The position numbers and the translations under genes were made by a program. A stretch of DNA of 64,000 nucleotides from Marchantia polymorpha subsp. ruderalis (lineage: Eukaryota > Streptophyta > Marchantiopsida > Marchantiales > Marchantiaceae), in contig AP031351.1 in NCBI GenBank assembly GCA_037833965.1, positions 22,766,501 to 22,830,500 on the forward strand. The letters run 5' to 3'. The notes under the pieces were generated by a model. It saw nothing but the letters and a program-made list of their open reading frames with translations. It did no database searches and had not been told where the DNA came from. Shown in pieces: positions 46,401-58,053 of the stretch (positions are counted from its first letter, which is position 1; each line of letters opens with the position of its first letter).

Positions 46401-48300
46401 AGTGCGTTGCTTTTATGTATCTTGTTTGATTTTTCCTCATCGAAGAACCGATTAGTGGCCCACCTTTACTCTTTCTCAAATGTCTGGGAAGAAGTTCTGC
46501 AACTCAATTGGCTAGAAGAAAGCAAGAGATTGTCTATCCAATATATGCACATATATGATCACAGTTGGAAGATTCCGACTTATAGGTGTCGACGCCTTGT
46601 TGGTTGCACAACCTCAAATGCCACATGGGGACTTCGAAAAATTAGGATCTTTGTGTTTAACTTTGGAGCACAATGTCCATTGGCACATGGGAATTTGAAG
46701 AGAACGAGGATCTTTGTTTAAAGTGTCTTGACCACTGATGAGTTCTTCCGGAAGCTCATAGGTCCGAATCACAAGTGCCCAAGAGTCTTCTTCTGCTATA
46801 TAAAGACGCCTCGCCTCCACATTCACAACCACCTCGGGACAAACAAATCATTGTCAAGCCAGAGCACGGTGAAAAAGTTACATGTTGCAGCTCACAATTC
46901 CATCCACTGTGTGCGTAACAAGCACATTCTCAGTTCTTATCCCCCGCACGAAGCTCTACACTTCGCCGCTGCTCTTCCTTCGGTGAACTGGCGATCCCTC
47001 GTCGTGGAAAGCCCTTCATTGAAAACTCTCATTTGGGGGCCGTGCTGGGCTAGCTCGCAGAGGCGACGGCACGTGTCCTCCGCCATTCAATAAGGGCTTC
47101 AAGTTCTGCCCTGTAGGACAGCGCGAGAGAGTCTGGGGCATGACAGTTGGGAAGTGGAGACCTCCCGAATTATGTTGTAGAGGTTATTCCTGAAATGTGA
47201 CGACGTAGTGAAACGGTGAGAGAGCCGAGTTCGAGACGCGTGCGGAGGCCAAGGAGGGAGGTACAGTACGTCTAGTGGCTGATGGAAAAGCCGAGATCTC
47301 CGAGGGCACGGTGCCACGTCTTGCCTTTTCAGCCTTTACGCCGTAAACAACCGGGTCTGGTCCTTACGAGCGCTTGCGTCGCGTCCTCGACACGCGTCGC
47401 TCGATATTTATCCGCGACTGGACACTTGGCGCTTGACTTGGCGCCGCCACTTCATTCGTGCGTACACAATGCACCGATCGACGAATCTACAACGACTACG
47501 GTCGAATGAAACTTCATGCCCGGTCGAGCCAACGTGGTTAGATCAAGTTGACCACGTTGGGGCCGACGTTCGCAGCTCTCGACTGTCGATTGTTGTCGTC
47601 GCCTTTTGGCTTGGCGGACGAAACGGAGTCGACTTGAGTCCACCACGTAGGGCTGGGGCGTTTGACTTGACCGGACCGCAGTTTGTCCAGAGGGATTTCC
47701 TTGAACCCTCTCGCTCTTCTCGAATGTCTTTCGTAGACTCCATCGCACTTATGAAAGCTTGCGGTCTCGGAGTTCTTGTTCTTTCTGCACAGAACCGCCA
47801 TTCCCATCGAGTTTCATTCCTATCTACAGACTGCAGTGGGCCAGGTGACAGGTACCGTGAGCTTCTTGACACCTTCCGTCCTTCCCCACCCTCCTCTGTT
47901 TCTGAGGACGAGCATCGGGGTCGTTGCTCCCTGCCACGTAGGCAGTGCTTACTAAGCACTGCCCCCGGTGTATTGCGTCTCGTGGGGTCAGAGCTAGACA
48001 TTCTGCGAGAGTGATGTCCATGGAAGCCGTGGCCCTCCCGCTGGGGTCCTGTCCAAGTCAGAAACTGCGTACGGATGTAAGAGCCACCTAAGTCTACTAC
48101 CGATGACCACGACCGTCACCTCAGATAAGTCTAGTGGTGGTGAGGTTGAAGTGCCTTTGTCCAGGAGGTTTGTCAGAAGTGTTGTGATTGTACAAGCTGT
48201 TCATTCGAGGTCTGGTACACAGTTGTTCATATAAAGTCCAGACGATTGCTCTTGCGAAGGGCTTCCAAGCGTCGTAGAAGTCATCCAGCTTAAGCATGGT
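46401..48300. other. GC-rich island without an assignable gene
   Basis: GC rises steeply between about 46.9 and 48.1 kb, as at true genes in this window. The frames 47433-48014 (+, 193 codons), 47543-48001 (-) and 46728-47093 (+) are open largely because of base composition, overlap on opposite strands, and show no family motif, signal peptide or clear splice pattern. It could be a promoter or CpG-type region of a gene with short exons, or a decayed gene. Confidence 0.3.
47941..47963. repeat. Perfect 23-bp inverted repeat
   Basis: GGCAGTGCTTA and TAAGCACTGCC are exact complements around a single C, in the unexplained GC-rich island. It may be a dimeric protein site; it has no room for an RNA loop. 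Confidence 0.8.
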
Positions 48301-51300
48301 GTAGTACTCGACAGCGTAAAATAAGTTACTTCTGTTAATCGTCTTAGCTACACAATTCTATCCTTCACTCTGAGCCAAATCCGTCGTTCAACATTATCGT
48401 TTTTGTATTGTACCACAAGTGGAATCATTTTAGGGATGGTCCACTTTATTATGCAAGTGCTTAATTTCTAGCTAAAACCTCTAACACCTTTAGCTGCCAA
48501 AATCAAGCAAGGAAAACTGTCTTCAAATAGTATGCATATTATTCCAATAACGAGGATAAGCTATGTTCAACAAAGAAAGTACCTAAATATTTAAAAATCA
48601 TATATTCAAATTTCTGGATTGCCCACCACATCTTTGTCCATGTTATGATTGATAATCAAGTACTTTAATTGTGCTAAAACAGCACTATGTTCGATTGTTC
48701 TACAAGCTGTCAACTCCCTTCTTTGGATTTGTTCCCATGTGCATGCCAACTTTCTTGATACATTCTATCTACATTCAAGTTTCTATTACGATAACTACCA
48801 TTCACATGGTTCACATTTGCTTGATTTGCCTTCAAAACATCGTGATTTAGCTTCATTTTGATTAGTCCTCTTCAACTTTAAAGATTTGTCGTAGAGCCAA
48901 TGGTTCCAAGCTAAAATTCAATTTCACTCTCGATGAGACTTGGGAAATGAGTTGAAGATCGTTTGTACAACGTAAACCTTTCAACCTTTAGCAAAATTCC
49001 ACACATCTTTCCTTGATTCACACAAATGATCAATATATGGTTTGTGAAAATGAACAAGGTAGTTTTCATGTATCAGTTGCAACGCTTAGGACTTGTTATA
49101 GTATGAACTTACTATACGAACATAGTGATGACTCTAAGTACAGTAGTTTATTTCTGCAAGAAAGTTTGATGATAAGCCTCGGGGCTCTTCATGATAGGAA
49201 AGGTAGTATTCTAGTAATCGACTCACGTCCCTTCATTGTGAAAAATTACATCAATTACATTTCTCTCGCTCTCGCATGATTGTTATTCTAACGGTTAAAA
49301 TTTCTTCCATTTGATTGGAGAATAATGTGGATGTATAAAAGAATCTGCAGATATCTAACTCATTTTAAAATACGTGTTTGAAGTTCAAACGATTTTTTAT
49401 TCCCTGTCAATGAATGATGCTTTCTTCCCAAGACTTTTTCCAATGCACAAGAAAGCAGAGAGTAAAGATTCCTGCTCAATTAAGGTAAACGTTGGAATAA
49501 AAAACGAGGTGAATATTAAGTTTCCTCCATGGGCCTGCCATTGTTAAAAATATTACACGTGCAGACCACAGAAACTCAATTTTCTCTAGAATTCATGTAG
49601 ACTCATTACGGAGAAAGTGTAAAGTGTCCTGCTGAGAGAGATGGAATTTCTCCATGCTCCTTACAGAAGATGCCGGGCAAATATTTGAGGCCAAAATGTC
49701 AGTATTTTGACCACCAAAGTCTCTTGCTGTCAATGCTGTCGACTAACAATACCCACCTATGTAATAAGTCAATAATACACAGTTTAGGTACAGTATAGAG
49801 AAGTGGGATTAGTTATACCGCGCAGTGACTTCCTTTAGGCATTTAAGTGTAATCGATGAGGACCTTATTTATCTTTCTATCTTACAACATTGAAACTAAA
49901 TTCTGTGTTAATTTCTGCACAATCACAATGTAATATAGCAACAAGATGAGAAATCAAGGAGGTCATAAAATATTTCATGAATTAACGTAAGTATTTTATG
50001 GTTATTATTCCTCAAAAATGACTAGGCTGCGAAAAGAAGCAAAAGAACTAGAATGTAAGGTAGGAAGAACTTTCATCCATTCAAGATTTGATGGGGTATA
50101 TGTATTCTTTTTGTTTTAAAACTTGGTATTTGCTTCACATGGAATGTTATATTGATTAATTATTAGAGTAGTACGAGCAACAGCAGAGTAGTCTAGGATT
50201 AAACAATATCTTTCCTTAATTATGTAGGAAGAAGTTAAGTTGTAATCCATTTATCGGTTTATTCATGAGAATCTATTGTGAAATTCATGAGTACATTTAT
50301 AAACACTTTGCAAGCTATTTTTTTAACATGAATAAACGTGATCATATAAATGTCTTGGATTGAAAACATTTGGAATGTCTCCGCTAACCACTTCCAATTG
50401 AATACTGCAATAGTAGGTACATGAGTTCATGGCGGTTCTCGGGTTAAGAATCATATGGTAAGTCATTAGCCTACAGTCTCTAATAAATATGCTGCGTAAT
50501 TTTTTCACATAATTGAAGACTTTTTGTAGATAAGAAAGAACACAATATCTGAAATGTTCATACTGCAAAGAGTTGAGATCAAGCACTTTGGTCTTATGTG
50601 TAAGATTATACTATTCATTCAGTTCATTTGTATTGATACGATAAGAACTAAAGTATACAGACATGTTAGATTTCATTTCTCATATTCTAAATATATATCA
50701 AATAATTTATTATCTAGTATCTATGATAACATAAAGGTCACATTTAATGAAGAAATGTTTTAAAATACTTTAATCGAACCAAATAATAGAAAGAAGAAGA
50801 TAATAAAACATTATTATATCACATCTCTCTGGTTTTGGATAGGCCCTCCCATTCCGCCTACATTTTCTCTCTCCTAGCATAGTGACCGTATGCCGAAGAT
50901 TCTATTTTACCCTTCTCAACCCCTCTCTTTCTCTAACAATGCTGACCATCTCGTAATACTTGGATAACACGGATATAAGGGGCTCCGCCTCAACAAGAAG
51001 GTTATGAATTAGTTATATTACTACTTATAATATAATGTGTCATAATATAAATGTCTATTTTCATGTTATGGATACAGTTTTCATAAATTATGTATTAGAT
51101 ATTTATACACATAAATATACATTTATTCCGAAAATATTTTAGAAATGATATTTTCTGCATGTGTTACCTTACTTTACTTCAGGATATAATTAAAATTTGA
51201 TTGCTACTTTCAAATTAGATGAAACAGTTTACATCAAAATTTTAAACATGTGAATTTCAAGAGGTGATAAACCTCTTGAAAAATTAAATAATATACTGAT

Positions 51301-52505
51301 GTATTCAAATCAAAAGAAAATATTTCTATACACAAATTTCTTGATATAGATAGTCATTATTCAATGCATATCAAATGATCAAAAGAACTACTTTTAAATT
51401 TTGAATTTATAAATTATTCATATTTAATGTTATAAAAATTTACGATTATATCAAATGTCTTCTAAGTTTTCATTTTATGTCTTTTAGATTCGTAAATCAT
51501 ACATTTAGTGAATTTTTCCATTTATAATTTAAGAAAATTTCACATATGTCAAGATGTTTCATACGTAATGCTGGATATCAAATACAAAATATATATTTAT
51601 GTATATATATATATGTTTAAATTATTCTTATGCACATAAAGGAATTCATTCTTCATCAAATACATGATTTTGATAATTAAAAAAACTCGATATTTTTGCT
51701 TTACGTTTATAAATATCTATAATATCAAATCTGAGAATATAAAGATATGAAAAAATTGTTTACCAAATTTTAATCATATTTTGATAAATATAAAATTGCG
51801 TTCAAATTAGATTCTATACTATCATGATTTTATAATCTGACTGAAAAGTTTACGGCAAATTTTTAGAATAGAATTTGGGCACAAGTTAAATTATGGATTT
51901 TGGAAAATTGAAATCTCTTTCCAATATATATAAGAACAAATATTTGGAGGTGGATCTTGCAGAATCAACGTATTGGTGGTGTAATTGCATTTAATGACAT
52001 CATATTTTTGAGTAACATTTTTAATTTGATAATATTATAAAAAGTCAAAATCTATTAAAGAAAACCGTATATATTGCCTAATTATATATATAAACCATAT
52101 AATATGCCTGATTTCACATATATATTGGGCTATTTAAATTGGATCTTAACCTAATCAATATTGAAAATGGAAATCTTTATCTATTTACTAGTCATCTAAT
52201 ATGACATTTCATGGAGTACATTACGTTGAGACGAGTGGAAATTGGTGAAACATGCATCTTTTAAGAAAAGGATGTTGAGATCTTTTCGCAACATCGTTGA
52301 GAAGATTTGAGGCTTACCACTCTAAGTTAACATGCATACCTAATCTCTGTACCTTAGCTTTTTTATATAATTTATCCGTCCCCTTTTGAAATGTGATCTC
52401 TATTCTAAGAGTGACGATTAGGCCGCGTCAAGTTGCTATAGTTTCCAAAAAATCGCTTATACATCCATGCCAGAAGTCTCAGCAAAGGTATAAGACGAAG
52501 CTCAG
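48301..52505. other. Intergenic DNA, mostly AT-rich, no gene recognised
   Basis: Mixed composition to about 51 kb, then very AT-rich. Open frames are short and unsupported (for example 48649-48861 + and 50323-50586 -). A perfect 11-bp-arm hairpin lies at 51255-51281 (TTTCAAGAGGT / ACCTCTTGAAA around GATAA). Confidence 0.45.
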
Positions 52506-52820
52506 GATACATAGTGTTGATACAAGCGGTAGACTAAGCCCATTGTAGTATATATTAACTCCCAAGAAGTATAAAAGTGAATGGTTAGTTATCCTTCACT
52601 AATTAGCTCTCACCGTACTATATGTTCTTATTTGATTGGTCACACACACATCCCTACTACCTTGCATCGACCAATAAGAGATCTCCGTGTAGCAAAATGA
52701 GGGCTAATTAACCCTAAGTGAGACATAACTAGCCGTTCACTTAAAAATACTTTTGATACATAGTGTTAATACAAGCCGTCGCATAAGCCCATCGTAATAA
52801 ACATTAATCCCCAGAAAAGT
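52506..52820. repeat. Fold-back element between 65-bp direct repeats
   Basis: The direct repeats 52506-52570 and 52755-52820 both start GATACATAGTGTT and are roughly 80% identical. Between them, arm 52571-52641 is the approximate reverse complement of arm 52669-52750 (for example GTGAATGGTTAGTTAT against the complement of ATAACTAGCCGTTCAC, and GATTGGTC against GACCAAT), around a 27-bp spacer. This looks like a MITE-type fold-back, or a tandem duplication split by one. Confidence 0.65.
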
Positions 52821-55485
52821 TCTCCCTGAGTAACCCTTACATCCTCAGGGAAACATTATATCGCCATCGTGACCAATATGTTAAAAAATCTATTGAAGCT
52901 ATCATTCTTTGGTAGCTCAAAGAATATGTAGTCCCTATTCTATATAGTTTTTCTGCGCAATTATATACAAGCTCAAATTAAAAGGGTTTCAGTAGATACA
53001 ACGCGGAAACATGCAATGCATACTCCTGGAGAAGTGCAATCTGTGGTCAGCCACTCGAACGTAGAGTGGAGTGATTACAGTCTGAAGATGTAGGCACTCC
53101 ACGTCGTAAGTTTCAAACCTAAAGACCGTTCCAGTTTCTTCCTTTGAATATTCATTACTGGAAAACAACTCTTGGCTTTCCACTGGAAGGGCTATTGGCC
53201 ATGGAGCCCTGCTTTGCGTTCAAAGAAGTTGGACACATCGATCTCCCAGCCAATGCGACGAACCAATGGACAAAATCTCATATGTACAGTTTATTCTTCT
53301 CATCCTTTTTGTTCTTCGCTTGTCCTCCGATGACGTTTATTTGTCTTTCGAGGAACTACGCGGTACCTTCCACGCTAATCTCTTTGAATCGAAATGTATC
53401 ATCTCCAGGTCATCTGCGGATCTAAGATCGAACGCTCTCCTTCGCAAGTCTTCATCGTGAAGGAAATCATTTCGTATTTCTCAAGCAGCGCTGTTTGGTC
53501 GTTCACACGTGCACGTTTCAAGTAGCACTCGGACCATCCCAAATTTGGAATGTACTGTAAATTTGAACAGATCCGCGGGCAGTGAGTGGACTCAATCAAC
53601 GCTCTATACATGAACAATCCGCTTATAATAAATTTTTTGATAGATGAATTCTATATATATAATGCTTTAGTTCTAGATAATATAAACTGCAAATGATTGA
53701 TTGCTTAGTTGTAAGCGGAGGCGAACATATGTGAACAAATTTCTTAATTGTATAATAGATTCACAGATTTGATGTTTTTTCTTGATCATATATCCTACAT
53801 TCAAAAGAAATTGGAAAGTTTAAATCTGAACATATTTTCTCTAAACTCACTTTGGTAGTTTTCTTCATATGTTATCCGTGTGAGATAAGATGAATGTTTG
53901 ACGTCCAATTTGTATATCTTCTGAGTATTGGTTAAAAACAGAGTGGAACATAAGTGTACGAATGATTTGAGATCACATATAAATCTTCTGGTATTAGTTT
54001 TAGCAAGGAATTTCTGGGCTGGATTATGCTGGCCCAACCACATGGATTTGGCTGAAGTTTACTCGTTACACATCTTGCCTCCTAACGGATAGTGGACTTC
54101 ATCAAGATGTTATATTAAAGAACCGTATGCTCCTTCAATAGTTACTTACATGCATGCCGATTATTTGCAGTTCTATTTAGTTTGCGCTGAACGTCTATGT
54201 AATGATATATCTATCATTGACCATTCCTGTCCGGGATAGATACGGTGCCCTCTCGCCGCATATTCACGGCGAGGCAAGTCGAGTAAGGGCCTGCAAGTGT
54301 GACCTTCACCGGCAACTGTGAGGATGCGCTAGAATGCGGGAACCTTACCGGGGGGGGGAAAGTTGTAGCTAACAACCCAAAAACTGATGTCTCTTTCACA
54401 GAGAAAAGTGAAGTCATATTGCGTCTTTACGTCAACAAGAATTTTACCGCATGGAAACTTTGCGTTACTTGCAGAATGGAAGAGCGACGTGTAGTTCTTC
54501 GCCACAAGTGCCACTTGGATCTTGAGCTTTGCGTCAGTTCGACACCAAGCAAAACAAGATACTGCGCAAGCAATGGCGGAGCTACGCATTTGACATTCTT
54601 TTATTATGGAATTTATGGCCGAGAAAAGCTAACATGAGTTGACTTAGAATCAGAAAAGATGAATGCGAGAGCCATAAAAAACTTACGCTGGAATGAAGAC
54701 AATGCTTCAGTAAGTTGTCTCTTGCCGAACTCTCAAACCTACGGTTGCCTAGAAGATGAGGAAAATGTGCAGTTTCCAGCTTCCGCAAGTTTCAGCTTTC
54801 TGTTGCCAGCACGAGATCTGGAGGATTCACATCACACGGTCGGTGTTCGGACTGTCAGATGCGGTTGTGCTCGAGATGTGCTCGGGCCTTGAAGGGCTTG
54901 AGATAAGGGTGGGTAAATTAGCCAGGAAGAAGTAACAACTCGGATCGCAGGTCGTGACGCATTGCTGGTGGACCGAGGTCATGGAATGTACATGCTCGGG
55001 GAGAGATGGAGAGGGGAGCCATCGATGTCGATGGGAGAGAAGAATCCTGGCCGGGTCTGGAAAGCTTCAGAGGGCGACACGTGCCTCCGGTCTAAACAGG
55101 TGTTCATTTAGTTAGTGGGCACATCAAGGATCGTTCACTGTATTTGATATGGCACGCGTTCCACCGTGGCAGCAGACTCACCTACACGTGGCGAGAGGGT
55201 ATACCGGGATTGTCCGAGAGCGATCTTTGTTAGGACAGTTAGCAGCGGTGGGAAAGGAGGCCTGAGTAATGCGCAAAACTCCGCAGTGAGGTAGCGAGAG
55301 ATTTTCTCGAGGGTGTCGAATTGCGCCTGTGTGGTGTCACGGGGTATAGAAGGTGTCGAAGGCGCGCATAGACAGCTGCATGGACCAGATCCAGTTCCAC
55401 TTGCGACTTCACTAAGTCTTCGCCGCACCGATACTGCTGTGCGAAGGCGTGTCGAACGATAGACAATTTTGGGAGTGCAGTCGAT
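52821..55485. other. Intergenic DNA before the ERD7-like gene
   Basis: AT-rich patches alternate with GC-richer ones at 52.98-53.6 and 54.2-55.5 kb. Open frames on both strands (53144-53425 +, 54299-54637 +, 55135-55428 -) have no family support. A run of nine G lies near 54350. The last several hundred bases are presumably the ERD7-like promoter. Confidence 0.4.
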
Positions 55486-55494
55486 TATATATTA
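55486..55494 (+). promoter_or_regulatory. TATA box of the ERD7-like gene
   Basis: TATATATTA in GC-richer surroundings, about 270 bp before the main start codon. Transcription would start near 55515-55525 and give a 5' leader of about 235 nt that contains an upstream ORF. Confidence 0.5.
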
Positions 55495-55578
55495 AGGCGG
55501 TGCTGAATAAATTGGCTGGACACACAGATGACCAGTTAAGAACCCCGATCCTCCTAGGCTAAAATCCGCGTCAGCTCC

Positions 55579-55683
55579 ATGACCGATCGTTCTTTGCTTC
55601 GCCTTCGAGAGCTAGATCATCAGTTTCGAATCCCGATCCTCGCAGACCCGAATTCCGAGACCTCTATGGTCGTTCTTGTTTGA
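55579..55683 (+). other. Upstream ORF, 34 codons, in the ERD7-like 5' leader
   Basis: ATG at 55579 opens a frame that ends in TGA at 55683, 71 bp before the main ATG (55755) and out of overlap with it. The peptide (MTDRSLLRLRELDHQF...) is basic at its start. Such uORFs often limit translation of plant stress genes; an effect here is inferred. Confidence 0.45.
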
Positions 55684-55754
55684 GCTGCGATCCGTAGCGA
55701 GCAAACGATCTAGCATATTTGTGGATATTTGAACAGCGTGGAACGCTGGGGAGA

Positions 55755-58053
55755 ATGGGTGGTGAATCAAGTAATTCCAGCATCGAAAGTGTGGTGGATA
55801 TGCCGACGGGAACCGAGACAGAGTTGCTTAGGATTAGCGGAGCACAGCTATTTCTCCTGGATGGCGAGGAGAGTGTTCGCATGGGAGTGGGGAACTTTGC
55901 TCTCATGATGACGGTGCAGGCTCAGACTCCTCTGGCAGCAATGGTAGCTCAGGTTGCAGATGTTCAGTGGCCCGTGGGCAAGGATGGACCGGTTCTCAAA
56001 CTTGCTAATTACCGATACACATTTTCGATCCCAGGCCTTCTCTACGGTGTCATCTTGCCGAAGGACGTATCCAAGGAGCTGATACAGAAGTTTGAATCTC
56101 TTATGCAGCAGTATTGCACCTTCGAAGTGCGCCCCGATATTCTTAAAGCGGCAGGTAAAATACGTGACATACGCTAAGCCTTCCAGTTTGAAGGAACCAA
56201 GTCTTGTGCCTACGGATGCCTGTTTATGATGCCAACATGTTGATCGCTCCACTGCTTGTACTCCTCCGAATCCAAGGATTATCTTCTATGGCTTGGACTC
56301 GTCAAAACTTTAATGTGACGCCACTCTCTTCTTCTTCTTCCTCGTTCGCACGAATTCCTGTAAACGTGCGTTGTTCATGGTCACAAACAACCATCTGCCA
56401 CATTGGCGGAGACGAGCCAAACCCTCGCAAGTTGGCGTGTCCGACGTGAGCAGTCCCCGTCTCGGTTCTTGGTTTGAAGGCTTGTTGCATTCTTGTACTG
56501 GTTTGCGAACGTTCTCGTCTTGACAAACAATGCATCACGAATTCTTTGCCATGCAGACGTAGATGGGCTGAGATTCTTGCACTGAATCCTGTCGAACTCG
56601 AATGTGTTAATTTCGTGGCGCAGAAACCAAGGCGTTTGGTGTTTAATCTGGGGGCTTTTGCATTTGCGCCAAAGTCTTGCCGGTAGTCCAATTTGTGCCG
56701 TCTTGCAAACAATGAGTTTGTTTACGTGCTGATTCTCAGAGCAGCGAGTGGATCTAGAACTAGAACCTGCTGCTAAAAGTTACCTTGTTTGGATCCGTGT
56801 GTTGATGAGCACTGGAACCATTCGGTCGTCGTTGCTGCAGTGAGTTGTATCGATGGTCACTTACAGTTGGACCCGGACTTGTTGAAATCATTGCTTCAGA
56901 AATACGCAATTTGCGGCTCCGTCATCCTCCCGCACCGAACGATGTCGCAGCGATCGATGGAGAGCAATTCTGGAGCAACATCGCCGAGGACGTGGAACAG
57001 TACAGTAAAAGGTTAGCGCAGCATATCAAGAATGGGTCCACCATCGCCGTGAGCGGGATAGCTTTAGGCGGGGAGTGGGCAACGTGGGGAATTGAGCAAG
57101 GCGGGCTGCGAGCCAAGAGCAAGTTCACGAAAACTAGTGCAGCAGGAGCGAAAGGCGACGGAGGAGATATGAGTCCGCGGATGCGCAGCCGCGTCGCGCA
57201 GGCGCGACGCATGTCCGCCGTGGCCAAGTTGTTGTCGCGGACGGTGCTCAAGGGAGCCATCAGCGCCACGGGTCACGTGGCCAACACGCTGGGAACCGCG
57301 ATCGGCAGCTCGGCGCCGTTCCGAGCAGTGCTGAACTCCGATGGCGGCCGGGAGGTGGCCGTGGCCAGCGTGGATGCGTTCGCCAAAGTGGCCGAGGCCG
57401 TCGAGACTGCGGGCAAGTCGCTGGCCTCGGCCACGCTCTCGGTGGGCACGGATCTGGTGCACCATAGATACGGAGAGCAAGCGGGGCAAGTCGTGCAGGA
57501 AGGAATGGTGGTCGTCGGCGACATGATAAATTCCATGTGGACTCTCAATAAAATCGGCCTGCGGATGTTGTGGGGCGCCACGGCGTCGTCGCTGGTTCTC
57601 AATGCCTCTCGCTCTCGGGGCCCCCTGTCGCCCTCGATTTCGTCCGAAACGAGCACTCCGGGCCTGAGCTCCCCGTCCCTCTCCGGAGGCTCCTCGTTGT
57701 CTCGACAATGTTCCGTGTCCCCCTCCCGACTGCACCCCCGGGACGACGTCGAGCCTTCGTCTGCGGCCGCGGCTCGAAACGAGCCCGTGCTCGAGACTGC
57801 GCAGCTCTTCCCCAGCACTTCGGCCCCGGACCTGGCGCGCTCCCACGCCTACCCCTCGTCGACGTCGCCAAATCACTACATGTACATGCCACACCAACAA
57901 TCCGTCTCCATGGCTCCGGCCTACGCCGCGTACTACCATCCGACGCCCGTCAATCCCACCAGCCACTTCCAACACTACTCGAGGCCTTCTGGGCCTCCGA
58001 AAACTCAACCTTTTTTCCCCTACTCGGGAGTGGACCCGTCCGTCGGCCGATGA
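55755..58053 (+). CDS. ERD7-like senescence/dehydration-associated protein, 528 aa (two exons)
   Basis: Exon 1 is 55755-56154, donor GCAG|GTAAAA; exon 2 is 56867-58053, acceptor CTTACAG|TT. The frame is kept across the 712-bp intron; a second acceptor (GCTTCAG|AA, about 35 bp on) is also in phase. The N-terminal part (about 20-133: ELLRISGAQLFLLDGEE, DVQWPVGKDGP) and the senescence domain PF06911 (about 165-370: FWSNIAEDVEQYSKRLAQHI, TGHVANTLG, ASVDAFAKVAEAVETAGKSL, HHRYGEQAGQVVQEG) are both typical of plant ERD7. Known members bind lipids and help remodel membranes in drought and cold. From about residue 380 a tail of some 150 residues, rich in Ser, Pro, His and Tyr, goes far beyond the usual family end. 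ATG 55755 is chosen because upstream in-frame codons have no ATG. Confidence 0.87.

Noticed and set aside
47433-48014. 193-codon plus-strand frame in the GC-rich island
   Set aside because: Matched by similar frames on the minus strand, so base composition explains it; no family motif. Kept only as an unexplained island.
55615-55650. tRNA-like TTTCGAATCCC box
   Set aside because: The flanking bases do not form a T-stem and no A-box or anticodon arm is present; it lies in the ERD7 leader.
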